NCBI RefSeq assembly: GCF_019049655.1
Contig: NZ_JAFMOX010000061.1
Span: forward strand, 62,001 to 126,000
Origin: Rahnella rivi
Lineage (GTDB): Bacteria; Pseudomonadota; Gammaproteobacteria; Enterobacterales; Enterobacteriaceae
DNA length: 64,000 bases
Direction of reading: 5' to 3'
Made by a program: the position numbers and the translations under genes. Positions 12,411 through 21,726 of this stretch are shown piece by piece. The stretch's first letter is position 1; every line of letters begins with the position of its first letter. Below the pieces are notes generated by a model that was not told the DNA's origin, made no database searches, and saw only the letters and a program-made list of their open reading frames with translations.

Positions 12411-12432
12411 TCAACTCTGAAGGTGATGAGAT

Positions 12433-12470
12433 GCTGCGCCGGTCAACAGCGCAGCGTCTTTCTGTTTTTT
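12433..12470 (+). terminator. Probable terminator of pyrF-yciH
   Basis: Seven-base stem GCTGCGC / GCGCAGC with a nine-base loop, then an imperfect T tract (GTCTTTCTGTTTTTT). The stem is short, so this is a moderate call. Confidence 0.6.
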
Positions 12471-12480
12471 GACTCTGTTT

Positions 12481-12699
12481 TTATTTGCTAACCTGATGAC
12501 CCACAATACCACCGACTGCTGCGCCACCTAATGTACCTAACGTACTGCCATCAGTCAGAACCGCACCACCCAGTGCACCGGCACCGGCACCAATTGCCGT
12601 GTTACGGTCACGTTTAGACCAGTTACCGCAGGCGGTAACAGACATCGCAAGAGTCAGAACCAGTGCAATACTGGCAACGCGTTTATTTACGAGCATCAT
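12481..12699 (-). CDS. osmB: Osmotically inducible lipoprotein OsmB
   Basis: Small outer-membrane lipoprotein induced by osmotic stress and entry into stationary phase. The 72-residue product matches E. coli OsmB in size. It has a signal peptide with lipobox VTAC, then the nearly invariant NWSKRDRNTAIGAGAGALGG and glycine-zipper tail ending GIVGHQVSK. I start at the first ATG of an ATGATG pair behind GAGGAAG; the frame is open 12 codons further upstream without support. It is followed on the chromosome by yciT further along, as in E. coli, but with an inserted epimerase gene between. Confidence 0.95.
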   Translation of the reverse strand: MMLVNKRVASIALVLTLAMSVTACGNWSKRDRNTAIGAGAGALGGAVLTDGSTLGTLGGAAVGGIVGHQVSK

Positions 12700-13100
12700 A
12701 GTTATCTTCCTCAAAGGATTAACGTTCAGCATCATTTATAAGTATAGGTAAGTTGCAGCGTTCTCACCGAAATTCACCTTGTATTCCTTCACGCTACTTA
12801 CAAATTCTCTGGCTGTTCCGAACCTTTATTCATAATTCGTATCATCCGGACGCACTTTTGCATCCGTTGAATTAAAATAGTGAAATTACCATTCATTCAC
12901 TAGGTGAATAATCTTAATTCACCAGTGCATTGCGTGAGCGGAGCACAAAAGACTAAAGCGCGGCGAGATTTCATCCAAATCTGTCCCTGTGGGCACTTTT
13001 GTGTTTGCAGCAGAACTGTACGCACTCTTTAGCGATTTTCCCCATACCTGCCACCTCCTGCCGCCCAGACAATAGGTCATCGACAGACGAGGGAACCAAC
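12700..13100. promoter_or_regulatory. osmB-epimerase intergenic region with repeated ATTCAC motif
   Basis: This 401-base divergent region holds the promoters of osmB and of the epimerase gene at 13101. It contains an inverted repeat ATTCAC-TAG-GTGAAT at 12895-12909 and a further ATTCACCAG at 12917, 22 bases (two helical turns) from the first half-site, plus an isolated AATTCACC near 12771. This looks like an operator for a dimeric regulator. Which regulator binds is not evident. Confidence 0.45.
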
Positions 13101-13796
13101 ATGCTGAAACAACTGAAAGAGCAGGTACTGGAGGCTAACCTGGCACTGCCCCGCCATCATCTGGTGACCTTCACCTGGGGAAATGTCAGCGCGGTAGATC
13201 GCCAGCAGGGGCTGATGGTCATCAAGCCGTCCGGCGTGGAATACGACCACATGGGTGTGGATGACATGGTGGTGGTGGAGCTGGAATCCGGCAAAGTGGT
13301 TGAAGGCAATAAAAAGCCCTCATCCGATACCGATACCCACCGGGTGTTATACCTGAATTTCCCGCAGGCGGGCGGCATCGTGCATACCCATTCGCGCCAC
13401 GCCACCATCTGGGCGCAGGCAGGCATTGATATTCCGGCATGGGGCACCACGCACGCGGATTATTTTTACGGCAATATTCCCTGCACACGCCTGATGACCG
13501 AAGCAGAAATTGCCGGGCGTTACGAATGGGAAACCGGAGAGGTGATCGTGAAAACGTTCGCCGAACGCAACCTGTCACCGGCTGATATCCCGGCCGTGCT
13601 GGTGCATTCTCACGGGCCGTTCACCTGGGGAAAAGATGCAGATAACGCGGTGCACAATGCGGTCGTGCTGGAAGAAATCGCCTACATGGGCATCTTTTCC
13701 CGCCAGCTGACGCCGCAGCTGCCAGACATGCAGCCGCAGTTACTGGATAAACATTATTTACGCAAACACGGCAAGAACGCCTATTACGGTCAGTGA
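13101..13796 (+). CDS. L-ribulose-5-phosphate 4-epimerase
   Basis: Class II aldolase-family enzyme converting L-ribulose 5-phosphate to D-xylulose 5-phosphate. The 231-residue product has the same length as E. coli AraD and matches it nearly throughout: [16 protein letters not shown], the zinc-binding [14 protein letters not shown] and HSHGPFTWG, and the final [17 protein letters not shown]. AraD, SgbE and UlaF paralogues are too alike for me to tell which one this is. I start at 13101 behind GAGGGAACCAAC. No araBA, ula or sgb partners are near; it stands alone between osmB and yciT, so its pathway (arabinose, ascorbate or xylulose) cannot be read from context. Confidence 0.93.
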   Translation: MLKQLKEQVLEANLALPRHHLVTFTWGNVSAVDRQQGLMVIKPSGVEYDHMGVDDMVVVELESGKVVEGNKKPSSDTDTHRVLYLNFPQAGGIVHTHSRHATIWAQAGIDIPAWGTTHADYFYGNIPCTRLMTEAEIAGRYEWETGEVIVKTFAERNLSPADIPAVLVHSHGPFTWGKDADNAVHNAVVLEEIAYMGIFSRQLTPQLPDMQPQLLDKHYLRKHGKNAYYGQ

Positions 13797-13805
13797 GACA
13801 GGATG

Positions 13806-13830
13806 AAGTCAGCCGACCAGGCTGACTTTT
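13806..13830. terminator. Terminator between the epimerase gene and yciT
   Basis: Nine-base stem AAGTCAGCC / GGCTGACTT with a GACCA loop and a short T run. It overlaps the last codons of yciT and serves the convergent epimerase gene. Confidence 0.7.
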
Positions 13831-14552
13831 ACACCTGAAAGCGCAAGCTGTTGCTGAAAGTCTTCCGGCAGTTTGTCATCTGTGATCACCCGGCTGAAGG
13901 CATTGACCGGCCCGAGCGGATTGAGGTTAATCTGGCCGAACTTCGACGAGTCCGTCAGCACAATGTTCTCAGCGCCTTTCGCTATCACCGCATTGACAAT
14001 ATCCGCCCGCAACATATCTCTGCCGGTAAATCCGGTGGCCTCAGTAAACCCGTCAATGCCGACAAATGCCTTGCTGAAATTGGTCTGTTGCAGACACATT
14101 TTGGTCAGCGGGCCGACCACTGTCTGGCTGGTTTTCTGATACATTCCGCCAAGTAACACCACCTCGCACGGCATACTTTTCAGCAGTGACGCCACATAGC
14201 TGCTGACGGTGATCACCGTCAGATTCTTCTTGTCGGAAAGGTACTGTGCCAGCAGGGCAATGCTGCTGCCGCTTTCAAAAAAAACCGTTTCACCGTCGCG
14301 GATTAACGATGCCGCGAACCTGGCCAGTTTTTGTTTCTGGGCGAAATTCGACATCATGCGGGTATCCACGTCATCGGTTTGAATGGCGACGGCAAAACCG
14401 TGCGCACGACGCAGATAATCACGCTGCTCCAGCTGGGTCAGATCATGGCGGATGGTCACTTCCGACACCTGACAAATCTCCGACAACTCACTGACGCTGA
14501 TCCGCTGTTTATCGTTTACCCATTGCAGAATAACTTGTTGTCTGTCGTTCAT
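13809..14552 (-). CDS. yciT: DeoR-family transcriptional regulator YciT
   Basis: DeoR-type regulator with an N-terminal helix-turn-helix (QRISVSELSEICQVSEVTIR) and a C-terminal sugar-phosphate-binding domain (FFESGSSIALLAQYL, VVLLGGMYQKTSQTVVGP, LTDSSKFG). The 247-residue sequence follows E. coli YciT, including AHGFAV and DVDTRMMSN, and the gene lies in the same neighbourhood, next to osmB. E. coli YciT has been linked to osmotic stress control. Here it lies downstream of pflE-pflF on the same strand with a 60-base gap, so it may be partly cotranscribed and could control them. That regulatory link is inference. Confidence 0.9.
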   Translation of the reverse strand: MNDRQQVILQWVNDKQRISVSELSEICQVSEVTIRHDLTQLEQRDYLRRAHGFAVAIQTDDVDTRMMSNFAQKQKLARFAASLIRDGETVFFESGSSIALLAQYLSDKKNLTVITVSSYVASLLKSMPCEVVLLGGMYQKTSQTVVGPLTKMCLQQTNFSKAFVGIDGFTEATGFTGRDMLRADIVNAVIAKGAENIVLTDSSKFGQINLNPLGPVNAFSRVITDDKLPEDFQQQLALSGVKVSLVG

Positions 14553-14567
14553 AATCGCCCGAAATAC

Positions 14568-14585
14568 GGGCGGCCACAGCCGCCC
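14568..14585. other. GC-rich hairpin between pflF and yciT
   Basis: Perfect seven-base stem GGGCGGC / GCCGCCC around CACA, 15 bases upstream of the yciT start. No U tract follows on the minus strand, so it is more likely an mRNA stabiliser or partial terminator than a full stop. Confidence 0.45.
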
Positions 14586-14612
14586 CGATAAAGGTAAATT
14601 CAGAGGAGAACA

Positions 14613-17045
14613 TCAAAGCGTATGTTCAGTGCGCGCAATAATATCATCCTGCGCCTCAGGCGATAAAGCCGTAAAGAACGCGGAATAACCGGCAACGCGC
14701 ACCACCAGATCGCGGTAGTTTTGCGGCTCTTCGCGTGCCTTGAGCAGCGTCTCGCGGGAGACAATATTGTACTGCACGTGCCAGCCACGATGTTCCTCAA
14801 AGAAGGTGCGCAGCATCAGCATTAACGTCTGGCGGTCGCCTTCATTGTCCAGCGAGGCCGGATTCAGCTTCTGGTTCAGCAACACCCCGCCCAGTATTGC
14901 TGCGGTCGGCAATTTACCCAGCGAATTAAACACCGCCGTCGGCCCGAGATGGTCGGTGCCGGATGCCGGGCTCGCGCCTTCTGCCAGCGGAGTGTACGCC
15001 TTTCTGCCGTCCGGTGTTGCGGGAGTGGCCGCACCAAAGGGCACGTTGGCAGAAATCGACGAGGTCCCCGCGTAGTAGGTGCCGCCAGTCGGGCCACGGC
15101 CAAAACGGGTGTTGTGATAATTTGCCAGTTCATCGATGTAACACTGATAGGCGCGCACCAGCAGCTGGTCCACGTCATCATGATCGTTGCCGTATTTTTC
15201 CGCGCCGTTAATCAGACGCTGACGCAGACGCTCACCGTCCAGCCCCTCATAGTCTGATGCCAGCGCTTTAGCCAGTTCCTGCTGGCCAATCACACCCTGA
15301 TCGAACACCAGTTTTTTTACCGCTGCCAGGCTGTTCCCCAGATTGGCGATACCGACCTGCAACCCTGATACCCAGTCGTACTTCGCGCCGCCCTGTTTGA
15401 TGGTTTTGCCGCGCTCAATGCAGTCATCGACCAGCGCCGAGCAGAGAATATCCTGCGCATTTTCTTCCAGAACGGTATCAACCACGCATTCGATTTCGAT
15501 GGATTTGCGCGTGTAATAACGGATCTGCGCATCCCACTGGGCAAACACCTGTTCAAAGTTCTCGAAATTCCCCTGCGACAAACCGCGTGCCTGCGGCAGG
15601 AAGCAGGTTTGGCTTTTCGCGTCCTGCCCCTGTTCCAGCGCGGCGAGCATGACGCGGGCAAAGTTGATAAAACTCATGCCGGTGCAGCGGTAACCCCATT
15701 TTCCGCCGACCGCGGTTTCGATGCAGCCGATGGCGGCATAATCGTAAGCATCTTCTTTTTCGACGCCCAGTTTGATGAATTCAGGGATCACGATCTCATC
15801 GTTATTGAAGGCGGGCATACCGAATCCGCAGCGGATCACCTGTACACAGGCATCGAGGAAATCGGCACTCATACCGGCGTGATAGCGCACGCTCAGGTTT
15901 GGCTGGGTCGAACGCAGCTGCCCGCACGACTCCAGCACCGCGTAGGAAAGGGGATTTACGGCATCAGACGGCACGCCGTGATGCAGATTCTGACCGCCGA
16001 TGGTGACGTTCTGATACAGCGGGCTGCCCGCTGACGCTTTCGAGTGGGTACCGGAGCGGATCTTATTGACCTCCAGCAGTTTCAGCCAGCAACTTTGCAG
16101 CAACTCGATCGCCTGATGGCGTTCCAGCGTCTGCTCCAGCTCAACATCGCGGCGGTAGAACGGGTACAAATACTGATCCATGCGGCCAAACGACACCGAG
16201 TGACCGTTGGATTCAATCTGCAAAATCAGCTGAATGAAATAGCACAGCTGCAAGGCCTGCCAGAAGCTTTCAGGCGGCTGATGGGCGATCAGCTCGCAGT
16301 GGGCAGCGATAGTCAGCAATTCAGCACGGCGGCTTTCGCGCGGCTCCGAAGCGGCCATTTCGCGCGCCAGGCTGGCGTAGCGGACGATGTGATCGCTGAC
16401 CGCCGCCAGGGTGATATCAATGGCTTTCAGCAGCTGTTCTTTATGCAAATCCTCCCAGTCCGTCAGATTAATGCGGCTGCGGCGCTCATCGACTTTCTGA
16501 CGCAGCCCGTCCAGCCCCAGCTCCAGCAGCAGCGGGAAATTCACCGCCAGATGGGCATCACCGGACGTCATATTGCCTTCGGCTTTCACGATGCCGCTGT
16601 CGAGCAGCGCTTTTTGTTCATCAGTGAACATGCCGTAGCAGCGATCCTGCACCGTCTGGCCGCGCCACCACGGGCAAATTTCATGCAGGATTTTCTTATT
16701 GGCTGGGCTGACGGCAAAACCTGTCCCCGGACGGTCAGCCAGCGCGTCTATTTCATTTTCAATCCAGCCGACGGTGTATTCCGGAAAAATCGGCGCGGCG
16801 CGCACTTCGCTGGCCTGATTGCCGACGATCAGCTCGTCATGTTTGATCCAGAGGGTGCGCTGACTCAGGTGTCTGGCCAGCGCCAGCGCGCGGCGAACCG
16901 GCAGCGGTTTGTCGGCGTGTTGCTGATAAACCTGCGTGTAATGCTGCGCGCGCTCGGTACAGACCGGCGGTTTAACGATATGGATCAGCGCTTCTTTATG
17001 CGCACGGATACGGGCGGAAAGGGTGTTCAGATTCAGTTGAGTCAT
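14613..17045 (-). CDS. pflF: Glycyl-radical enzyme, PflF (YbiW) type
   Basis: Large oxygen-sensitive glycyl-radical enzyme of the pyruvate formate-lyase superfamily. The 810-residue product has the same length as E. coli YbiW/PflF and near-identical stretches. The active-site cysteine is in AAIGCIETAVGGKWGYR, and the radical glycine is Gly786 in RVAGYSAFF, 25 residues from the end. The physiological substrate of this subfamily is not settled; despite the name it is closer to glycerol or diol dehydratase-type enzymes than to PflB. The start is at MTQLNLNTLS behind AGAGGATAAAAAGA. It lies five bases after its activase, and the pair is divergent from fsaA, as in the E. coli ybiYW-fsaA locus. Confidence 0.93.
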   Translation of the reverse strand: MTQLNLNTLSARIRAHKEALIHIVKPPVCTERAQHYTQVYQQHADKPLPVRRALALARHLSQRTLWIKHDELIVGNQASEVRAAPIFPEYTVGWIENEIDALADRPGTGFAVSPANKKILHEICPWWRGQTVQDRCYGMFTDEQKALLDSGIVKAEGNMTSGDAHLAVNFPLLLELGLDGLRQKVDERRSRINLTDWEDLHKEQLLKAIDITLAAVSDHIVRYASLAREMAASEPRESRRAELLTIAAHCELIAHQPPESFWQALQLCYFIQLILQIESNGHSVSFGRMDQYLYPFYRRDVELEQTLERHQAIELLQSCWLKLLEVNKIRSGTHSKASAGSPLYQNVTIGGQNLHHGVPSDAVNPLSYAVLESCGQLRSTQPNLSVRYHAGMSADFLDACVQVIRCGFGMPAFNNDEIVIPEFIKLGVEKEDAYDYAAIGCIETAVGGKWGYRCTGMSFINFARVMLAALEQGQDAKSQTCFLPQARGLSQGNFENFEQVFAQWDAQIRYYTRKSIEIECVVDTVLEENAQDILCSALVDDCIERGKTIKQGGAKYDWVSGLQVGIANLGNSLAAVKKLVFDQGVIGQQELAKALASDYEGLDGERLRQRLINGAEKYGNDHDDVDQLLVRAYQCYIDELANYHNTRFGRGPTGGTYYAGTSSISANVPFGAATPATPDGRKAYTPLAEGASPASGTDHLGPTAVFNSLGKLPTAAILGGVLLNQKLNPASLDNEGDRQTLMLMLRTFFEEHRGWHVQYNIVSRETLLKAREEPQNYRDLVVRVAGYSAFFTALSPEAQDDIIARTEHTL

Positions 17046-17050
17046 TCTTT

Positions 17051-17950
17051 TTATCCTCTTAACTGTGCACAAAGCCCTTTTTCTGCGGCGTATTCTTCGG
17101 CGAATGTCAGCAGGTCAGGGTCATTTAACGGCTGGCGCGCGGCCAGATAAGGTTGTCCGAGCAGGACGTATTTATTGATACCCAGGGTGTGATACGGCAA
17201 AAAATGGATGGCTTCGCAGCCCGTTTCTTCAGCTGCAAAATCGATAATCTGACGGACAGACGCCCGGTCTGCGTTGAAATCAGGGATCAGCGGAACGCGC
17301 ACAATCAGCCTCTGACCGGCTGCAGCCAGACGCCGGAAATTATCCAGCACCCGTCTGGCCGAGCCACCGGTCAGCCGCCGGAAGGGGGCGTCGGCGACAT
17401 GTTTGAGATCGGCCAGCAGCAAGTCCAGCGCGCCAAGTGAAGGGTCGATGTATTTCCACGGCACATGCAGACAGCTTTCCACGGCGGTGTGCAGCCCTTC
17501 CTGACGGCAACGTTGCAGCAGCGTCAGCGCGGTGTGCGGCTGCATAAAAGGTTCTCCGCCGGAAAGCGTCACGCCGCCGCCGGTGCGCTGATAAAAAGGT
17601 TTATCGCGCAGGATCTGCGTCATCAGCGCGTCGATATCCGCCTTATTTCCGCACACGCTCAGCGCACCGGCCGGGCAAACCTGTTCTATCTGGCACATAT
17701 CGCTGGCGAGGAAATCGTCCCGACGGATCTCAATACCGTTCTCCGTGACGGCCACGGCGTGCGGAAATGCCTGCGCACAGTGCTGGCATCCGGCGCTGCA
17801 CAGGCGGGCGTCGAACAGAATGTCAGGCGCAGCCGCACGGCTTTCCGGGTTCTGACACCAGGTGCAACTCAGTGAACAGCCTTTGAGAAAGACGACCGTG
17901 CGGATCCCCGGGCCATCATGAGTGGAATAACGCTGCACATTGAAAATCAT
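17051..17950 (-). CDS. pflE: Glycyl-radical enzyme activase, PflE (YbiY) type
   Basis: Radical SAM enzyme that abstracts hydrogen from the glycine of PflF. The [4Fe-4S]-SAM motif CSLSCTWC follows [15 protein letters not shown] near residue 30. A ferredoxin-like insert with further cysteines (CSAGCQHC and CQIEQVC-P) is typical of the longer activases, and the SAM-binding SGGEPFMQP is intact. I place the start at [10 protein letters not shown], where E. coli YbiY begins (299 residues); a GTG ten codons upstream is possible, and the ribosome-binding sequence for the ATG (GAGAG) is weak. It is first in the operon, followed by pflF. An FNR box lies 64 bases upstream. Confidence 0.92.
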   Translation of the reverse strand: MIFNVQRYSTHDGPGIRTVVFLKGCSLSCTWCQNPESRAAAPDILFDARLCSAGCQHCAQAFPHAVAVTENGIEIRRDDFLASDMCQIEQVCPAGALSVCGNKADIDALMTQILRDKPFYQRTGGGVTLSGGEPFMQPHTALTLLQRCRQEGLHTAVESCLHVPWKYIDPSLGALDLLLADLKHVADAPFRRLTGGSARRVLDNFRRLAAAGQRLIVRVPLIPDFNADRASVRQIIDFAAEETGCEAIHFLPYHTLGINKYVLLGQPYLAARQPLNDPDLLTFAEEYAAEKGLCAQLRG

Positions 17951-18013
17951 ACGGACACTCTCGCGGTTAAAAACCTTCACTCATAATTTACAGGCTTTCA
18001 TTCGTAAGTCAGT

Positions 18014-18027
18014 TTGATGATGATCAA
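18014..18027. promoter_or_regulatory. FNR box between pflE and fsaA
   Basis: TTGAT-GATG-ATCAA is a perfect match to the FNR consensus TTGAT-N4-ATCAA. It lies in the 146-base divergent region, 64 bases from the pflE start and 70 from fsaA. An oxygen-sensitive glycyl-radical system is a sensible FNR target. Confidence 0.75.
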
Positions 18028-18096
18028 CAAACCTTGCGCTTGCAGGCGTACACTCTCAGAACTTTGCATTCGCTCACAGGTTTCAAGGAGAGGGTT

Positions 18097-18762
18097 ATGG
18101 AGCTGTATCTCGATACTGCCGATGTCATTGCGGTAAAACGTCTTTCACGCATTCTGCCGTTACAGGGAGTGACCACCAATCCGAGTATTGTGGCGAAAGA
18201 GGGGAAATCGCTGTGGGACGTACTGCCCGCACTGCGTGATGCGCTGGGTGGCACCGGGAAATTATTTGCACAGGTGATGGCGTCAGATGCCGAGCAAATG
18301 GTCGCTGAAGCTCTGTTACTTTCACAGCGGGTGTCGGGTTTAGTGGTGAAAATACCGGTCACGCGGGAAGGCCTGGCGGCGATTAAAAAGCTGAAAGGGA
18401 TGAACATTCCGACGCTCGGCACAGCGGTTTACGGCGCGGGTCAGGGATTGTTATCGGCGCTGGCCGGTGCGGAATATGTTGCGCCTTATGTGAACCGGGT
18501 CGACGCGCAGGGCGGTGACGGCATCGCGATGGTCAAAGAGTTACAGACGCTTCTCACCCTCCATGCACCGCAGTCCAAAGTGCTGGCAGCGAGTTTCAGA
18601 ACGCCGCGTCAGGCGATGGATTGTTTGCTGGCAGGCTGCCAGTCGATCACCCTGCCGGTGGACGTGGCTGAACAGCTGCTCAACACGCCTGCGGTCGAAG
18701 CGGCAATAGAAAAGTTTGACGCAGACTGGCGGCAGGCCTTCGGCACCACTTCCCTCGGCTGA
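18097..18762 (+). CDS. fsaA: Fructose-6-phosphate aldolase
   Basis: Transaldolase-family enzyme cleaving fructose 6-phosphate to dihydroxyacetone and glyceraldehyde 3-phosphate. The 221-residue product (E. coli FsaA 220) has the Schiff-base Lys85 in VVKIPVT, the N-terminal [18 protein letters not shown], and [14 protein letters not shown]. The start is behind AAGGAGAGGGTT; the frame is open 21 codons upstream without conservation. It is divergent from pflEF, the same gene association as E. coli ybiYW-fsaA. Confidence 0.96.
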   Translation: MELYLDTADVIAVKRLSRILPLQGVTTNPSIVAKEGKSLWDVLPALRDALGGTGKLFAQVMASDAEQMVAEALLLSQRVSGLVVKIPVTREGLAAIKKLKGMNIPTLGTAVYGAGQGLLSALAGAEYVAPYVNRVDAQGGDGIAMVKELQTLLTLHAPQSKVLAASFRTPRQAMDCLLAGCQSITLPVDVAEQLLNTPAVEAAIEKFDADWRQAFGTTSLG

Positions 18763-18784
18763 TTTCCTCTTCGTTTCACCCCCG

Positions 18785-18814
18785 CCCGCACAGGTCACTG
18801 TTGCGGGTTTTTTT
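18785..18814 (+). terminator. Terminator of fsaA
   Basis: Stem CCCGCACAG / CTGT-T-GCGGG with one bulged base and a GTCA loop, followed by seven T. Confidence 0.8.
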
Positions 18815-18914
18815 GTTTCCATAGGTTAAGAATTTTCGTACAAAAAAGCTGGAAATGTGATTTCGCGCCGAAATTAATTATTGACGAACGCCATTAATGA
18901 AACCGCTGATCTAA

Positions 18915-18937
18915 AAAATAGAAACATCGTTTCATTT
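18915..18937. promoter_or_regulatory. KdgR-like operator upstream of kdgT
   Basis: GAAAC-ATC-GTTTC flanked by A-rich and T-rich arms resembles the KdgR box (AAT-GAAAC-N-GTTTCATT type) found before pectin-catabolism genes in enterics. It lies about 90 bases before the kdgT start, a suitable repressor position. Confidence 0.55.
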
Positions 18938-19023
18938 TATGATTGCGGTCAATTTTATAAGCCTGATGAATGGATAACGTAGCGGCATAACGTCATCCAA
19001 TACTTTTATATCAGGTGGAAAAT

Positions 19024-20019
19024 ATGCACATTAAAAGAGCGATAGAAAGAATCCCCGGCGGCATGATGTTGGTGCCTCTGTTCATCGGCGCGCTGTGTCA
19101 CACCTTTGCCCCTGACTCGGGAAAATATTTCGGTTCCTTCACCAACGGGCTGATGACCGGCACGGTGCCTATTCTGGCGGTCTGGTTCTTCTGCATGGGT
19201 GCCTCCATCAAAATCAGCGCGACCGGTACCGTACTGCGTAAATCCGGCACGCTGGTTATCACCAAAATCGCTGTTGCCTGGATTGTGGCGGCAATAGCCT
19301 CGCGCTTTATGCCGGAAAACGGCGTCGAGTTTGGCTTCTTCGCCGGGCTGTCGGTGCTGGCGCTGGTGGCGGCGATGGACATGACTAACGGCGGTTTATA
19401 CGCCTCGGTGATGGAGCAATACGGCACGAAAGAAGAGGCGAGCGCCTTTGTTCTGATGTCGCTGGAATCTGGCCCGCTGATGACCATGATCATTCTCGGC
19501 ACGGCGGGTATCGCCTCTTTTGAACCGCACGTCTTTGTCGGTGCCGTTCTGCCCTTCCTGATTGGTTTTGGCCTGGGGAATCTGGATCCTGAACTGCGTG
19601 AATTCTTCGGCAAAGCGATTAAAACGCTGATCCCGTTCTTTGGTTTTGCACTCGGTTGCACCATCAATCTGACCGTGATTGCACAGACAGGTCTGCTGGG
19701 TATTCTGCTGGGTCTTTCGGTGATTGTCGTGACCGGTATCCCGCTGATGCTGGCAGATAAATTTATCGGAGGGGGTGACGGAACCGCCGGTATCGCCGCC
19801 TCCAGCTCCGCCGGTGCGGCAGTGGCAACACCCGTGCTGATTGCTGAAATGGTGCCGGAATTCAAAGCCGTCGCCCCGGCCGCCACGGCGCTTGTCGCCA
19901 CCTCGGTGATTGTGACCTCGATTCTGGTCCCGATCCTGACCGCCATGTGGTCGAAAAAAATGAAAGGAAGAGCCGCAAAACAGAGCGTTAAGCTGGAGAC
20001 GGTGGCGCGAATTAAATAA
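19024..20019 (+). CDS. kdgT: 2-keto-3-deoxygluconate permease
   Basis: Inner-membrane proton symporter for 2-keto-3-deoxygluconate, an intermediate of pectin and hexuronate breakdown. The 331-residue hydrophobic protein (E. coli KdgT 327) matches throughout, for example [40 protein letters not shown] and [17 protein letters not shown] start at the ATG of MHIKRAIER behind AGGTGG; a GTG three codons upstream lies inside that ribosome-binding site. No kdgK, kdgA or pectinase genes are nearby. Confidence 0.96.
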   Translation: MHIKRAIERIPGGMMLVPLFIGALCHTFAPDSGKYFGSFTNGLMTGTVPILAVWFFCMGASIKISATGTVLRKSGTLVITKIAVAWIVAAIASRFMPENGVEFGFFAGLSVLALVAAMDMTNGGLYASVMEQYGTKEEASAFVLMSLESGPLMTMIILGTAGIASFEPHVFVGAVLPFLIGFGLGNLDPELREFFGKAIKTLIPFFGFALGCTINLTVIAQTGLLGILLGLSVIVVTGIPLMLADKFIGGGDGTAGIAASSSAGAAVATPVLIAEMVPEFKAVAPAATALVATSVIVTSILVPILTAMWSKKMKGRAAKQSVKLETVARIK

Positions 20020-20028
20020 GCAGAAACG

Positions 20029-20052
20029 AAGGGGGCGTTCAGTTCCCCCTTT
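20029..20052. terminator. Terminator between kdgT and lsrK
   Basis: Stem AAGGGGG / CCCCCTT with a nine-base loop in the 44-base gap between the convergent genes. T tracts are short, so efficiency is uncertain. Confidence 0.6.
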
Positions 20053-20063
20053 ATCACCCCGGT

Positions 20064-21656
20064 TTATAACCCCGGCGCTTTCCACATCGACGTCGTCAAA
20101 TGCCGGTCAACCAGCCCCAGTTGATCGGCATACACTTCCTGCCAGTTGGCTTTCTGCACCAGATATTTTGCATGATTCGCCACATCCGGCTGATATTCCC
20201 GCTCCCAGCGCACCAGGGCTTCGCCGGTATCCGCGAGAGAGGCATACACCCCGGCGGCCACACCGGCCGCAATCGCGCAGCCCAGCGCCGTGGCTTCTTT
20301 TACCACCGGCACATTCACCGGCACGCCGGTAACGTCACTTAAAATCTGACACCACAATTTCCCCTTCGAACCGCCACCGGAAAACACCAGTGATTTGGCG
20401 CGCACGCCTGAAAAAGCGGCGATCATGTCAAGATTACAGGCCGAGACGATAGCGGCATTTTCTTCCAGTGCGCGGAACAACGTCGGTTTGTTGCATTTTT
20501 CAGGGTCGATGGAGAGATTGATGAACGACGGCGCGGCGTGATACCAGTTTTTGAAATGCATCGCATCAGAGAACACCGGCGTCACGCCCCACGAACCGAC
20601 CGGCACGCGGGCGGCCATGTCTTCCAGCAGGCTGTAAGTGTCCACGCCCAGGCGCTGCGCCAGGGTTTTCTCTTCGGTGCAGAACGCATCACGGAACCAG
20701 CGCATGGTCAGGCCGGTGAAAAAGCTGATGGATTCTGCCTGCGCCATGCCGGGGATGACGTGCGGATTCACGCGGATATTCATCTCAGGGTCGGTCACCG
20801 GCTGGGGTAAATTGACGATTTGCTGCCAGAACGTGCCGCCGAGTACGGCGGTCTGGCCGGGGCGCACCAGCCCGAGGCCGAGCGTGCCGAGCTGCGCATC
20901 GCCGCCGCCCATGCCGACCGGCGTACCCGCTTTCAGGCCGCAGGCATCGGCGGCGCTGGCGGTGACGTAGCCGAGGCGGGTGCCGGTTTCAGCCACCGGC
21001 GACAGCATATCGGCACGCAGACCGGCCATGTCCAGCAACTCAGGCCGCCAGTTACGGGTGGTGAGATCTAACATCCCGGTGGTGCCGGCATTTGACGGGT
21101 CAACCGCCAGTTCGCCGCTGAGCATATACGCCAGCCAGTCGCTGATCATCGTGATGGTGGCGGCCTGACGGTAGATATCCGGGCGATGATGAGCCAGCCA
21201 CAGCAAACGCGGCATGGCGCTGAGTGCCAGCGTCTGGCCGGAACACTCATAGACTTCGCGTTCAAATTCAAAATCGTGGATTTCTTTCAGTTCGGAGACT
21301 TCGCGGCTGGCGCGCGCATCCACGTTGGCGCAGGCCCAGATCGGGGCGCCGGATTTGTCATACAGCACAATGCCTTCGCGCATCGAACAGGCGGCAACGG
21401 CCCGGATGGCGGAGGCGGGGAGATGTGCTTCCTGCAATGCCTGACGGATACACTGGCAGGCCAGCTGCCAGTTTTTTTGCAGATCAAATTCCATCGAGCC
21501 GGGCACATCCGGCACCGCCAGATGGATCCACTCGGCCTGTCCGGCGGCTATCTGTTCGCCTTCAAGATTGAAAATCACCGCGCGGACACTGCCGGTCCCG
21601 GCGTCCAGCGCCATTAAATAGCTGCGTTCGTGGTCAGAGTTCAGGGTTGAGGTCAT
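20064..21656 (-). CDS. lsrK: Autoinducer-2 kinase
   Basis: FGGY-family kinase phosphorylating imported autoinducer-2 to AI-2-phosphate in the cytoplasm, which traps it and creates the inducer of LsrR. The product is 530 residues, the same as E. coli LsrK. It has the N-terminal [16 protein letters not shown] phosphate loop, [32 protein letters not shown], and the nucleotide-binding [19 protein letters not shown] start at MTSTLNSDH behind GGGAGAA; a GTG 11 codons upstream is possible. It is downstream of lsrR on the same strand with a 70-base gap, forming lsrRK. Confidence 0.97.
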   Translation of the reverse strand: MTSTLNSDHERSYLMALDAGTGSVRAVIFNLEGEQIAAGQAEWIHLAVPDVPGSMEFDLQKNWQLACQCIRQALQEAHLPASAIRAVAACSMREGIVLYDKSGAPIWACANVDARASREVSELKEIHDFEFEREVYECSGQTLALSAMPRLLWLAHHRPDIYRQAATITMISDWLAYMLSGELAVDPSNAGTTGMLDLTTRNWRPELLDMAGLRADMLSPVAETGTRLGYVTASAADACGLKAGTPVGMGGGDAQLGTLGLGLVRPGQTAVLGGTFWQQIVNLPQPVTDPEMNIRVNPHVIPGMAQAESISFFTGLTMRWFRDAFCTEEKTLAQRLGVDTYSLLEDMAARVPVGSWGVTPVFSDAMHFKNWYHAAPSFINLSIDPEKCNKPTLFRALEENAAIVSACNLDMIAAFSGVRAKSLVFSGGGSKGKLWCQILSDVTGVPVNVPVVKEATALGCAIAAGVAAGVYASLADTGEALVRWEREYQPDVANHAKYLVQKANWQEVYADQLGLVDRHLTTSMWKAPGL

Positions 21657-21726
21657 CGCCAGGTTCTCCCGTGCCGGTTTATCGGGCACCTGTTACCTGA
21701 CCGCCACACCCCTTACACCCTGCGGG

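Noticed and set aside
16044..17150. A 368-codon open frame on the plus strand opposite pflF
   Set aside because: It is antisense to a highly conserved glycyl-radical enzyme gene and its protein shows no family; it is a product of GC-rich codon usage.
19098..20057. A 319-codon open frame opposite kdgT
   Set aside because: Antisense shadow of an unmistakable permease gene; serine- and proline-rich low-complexity product.
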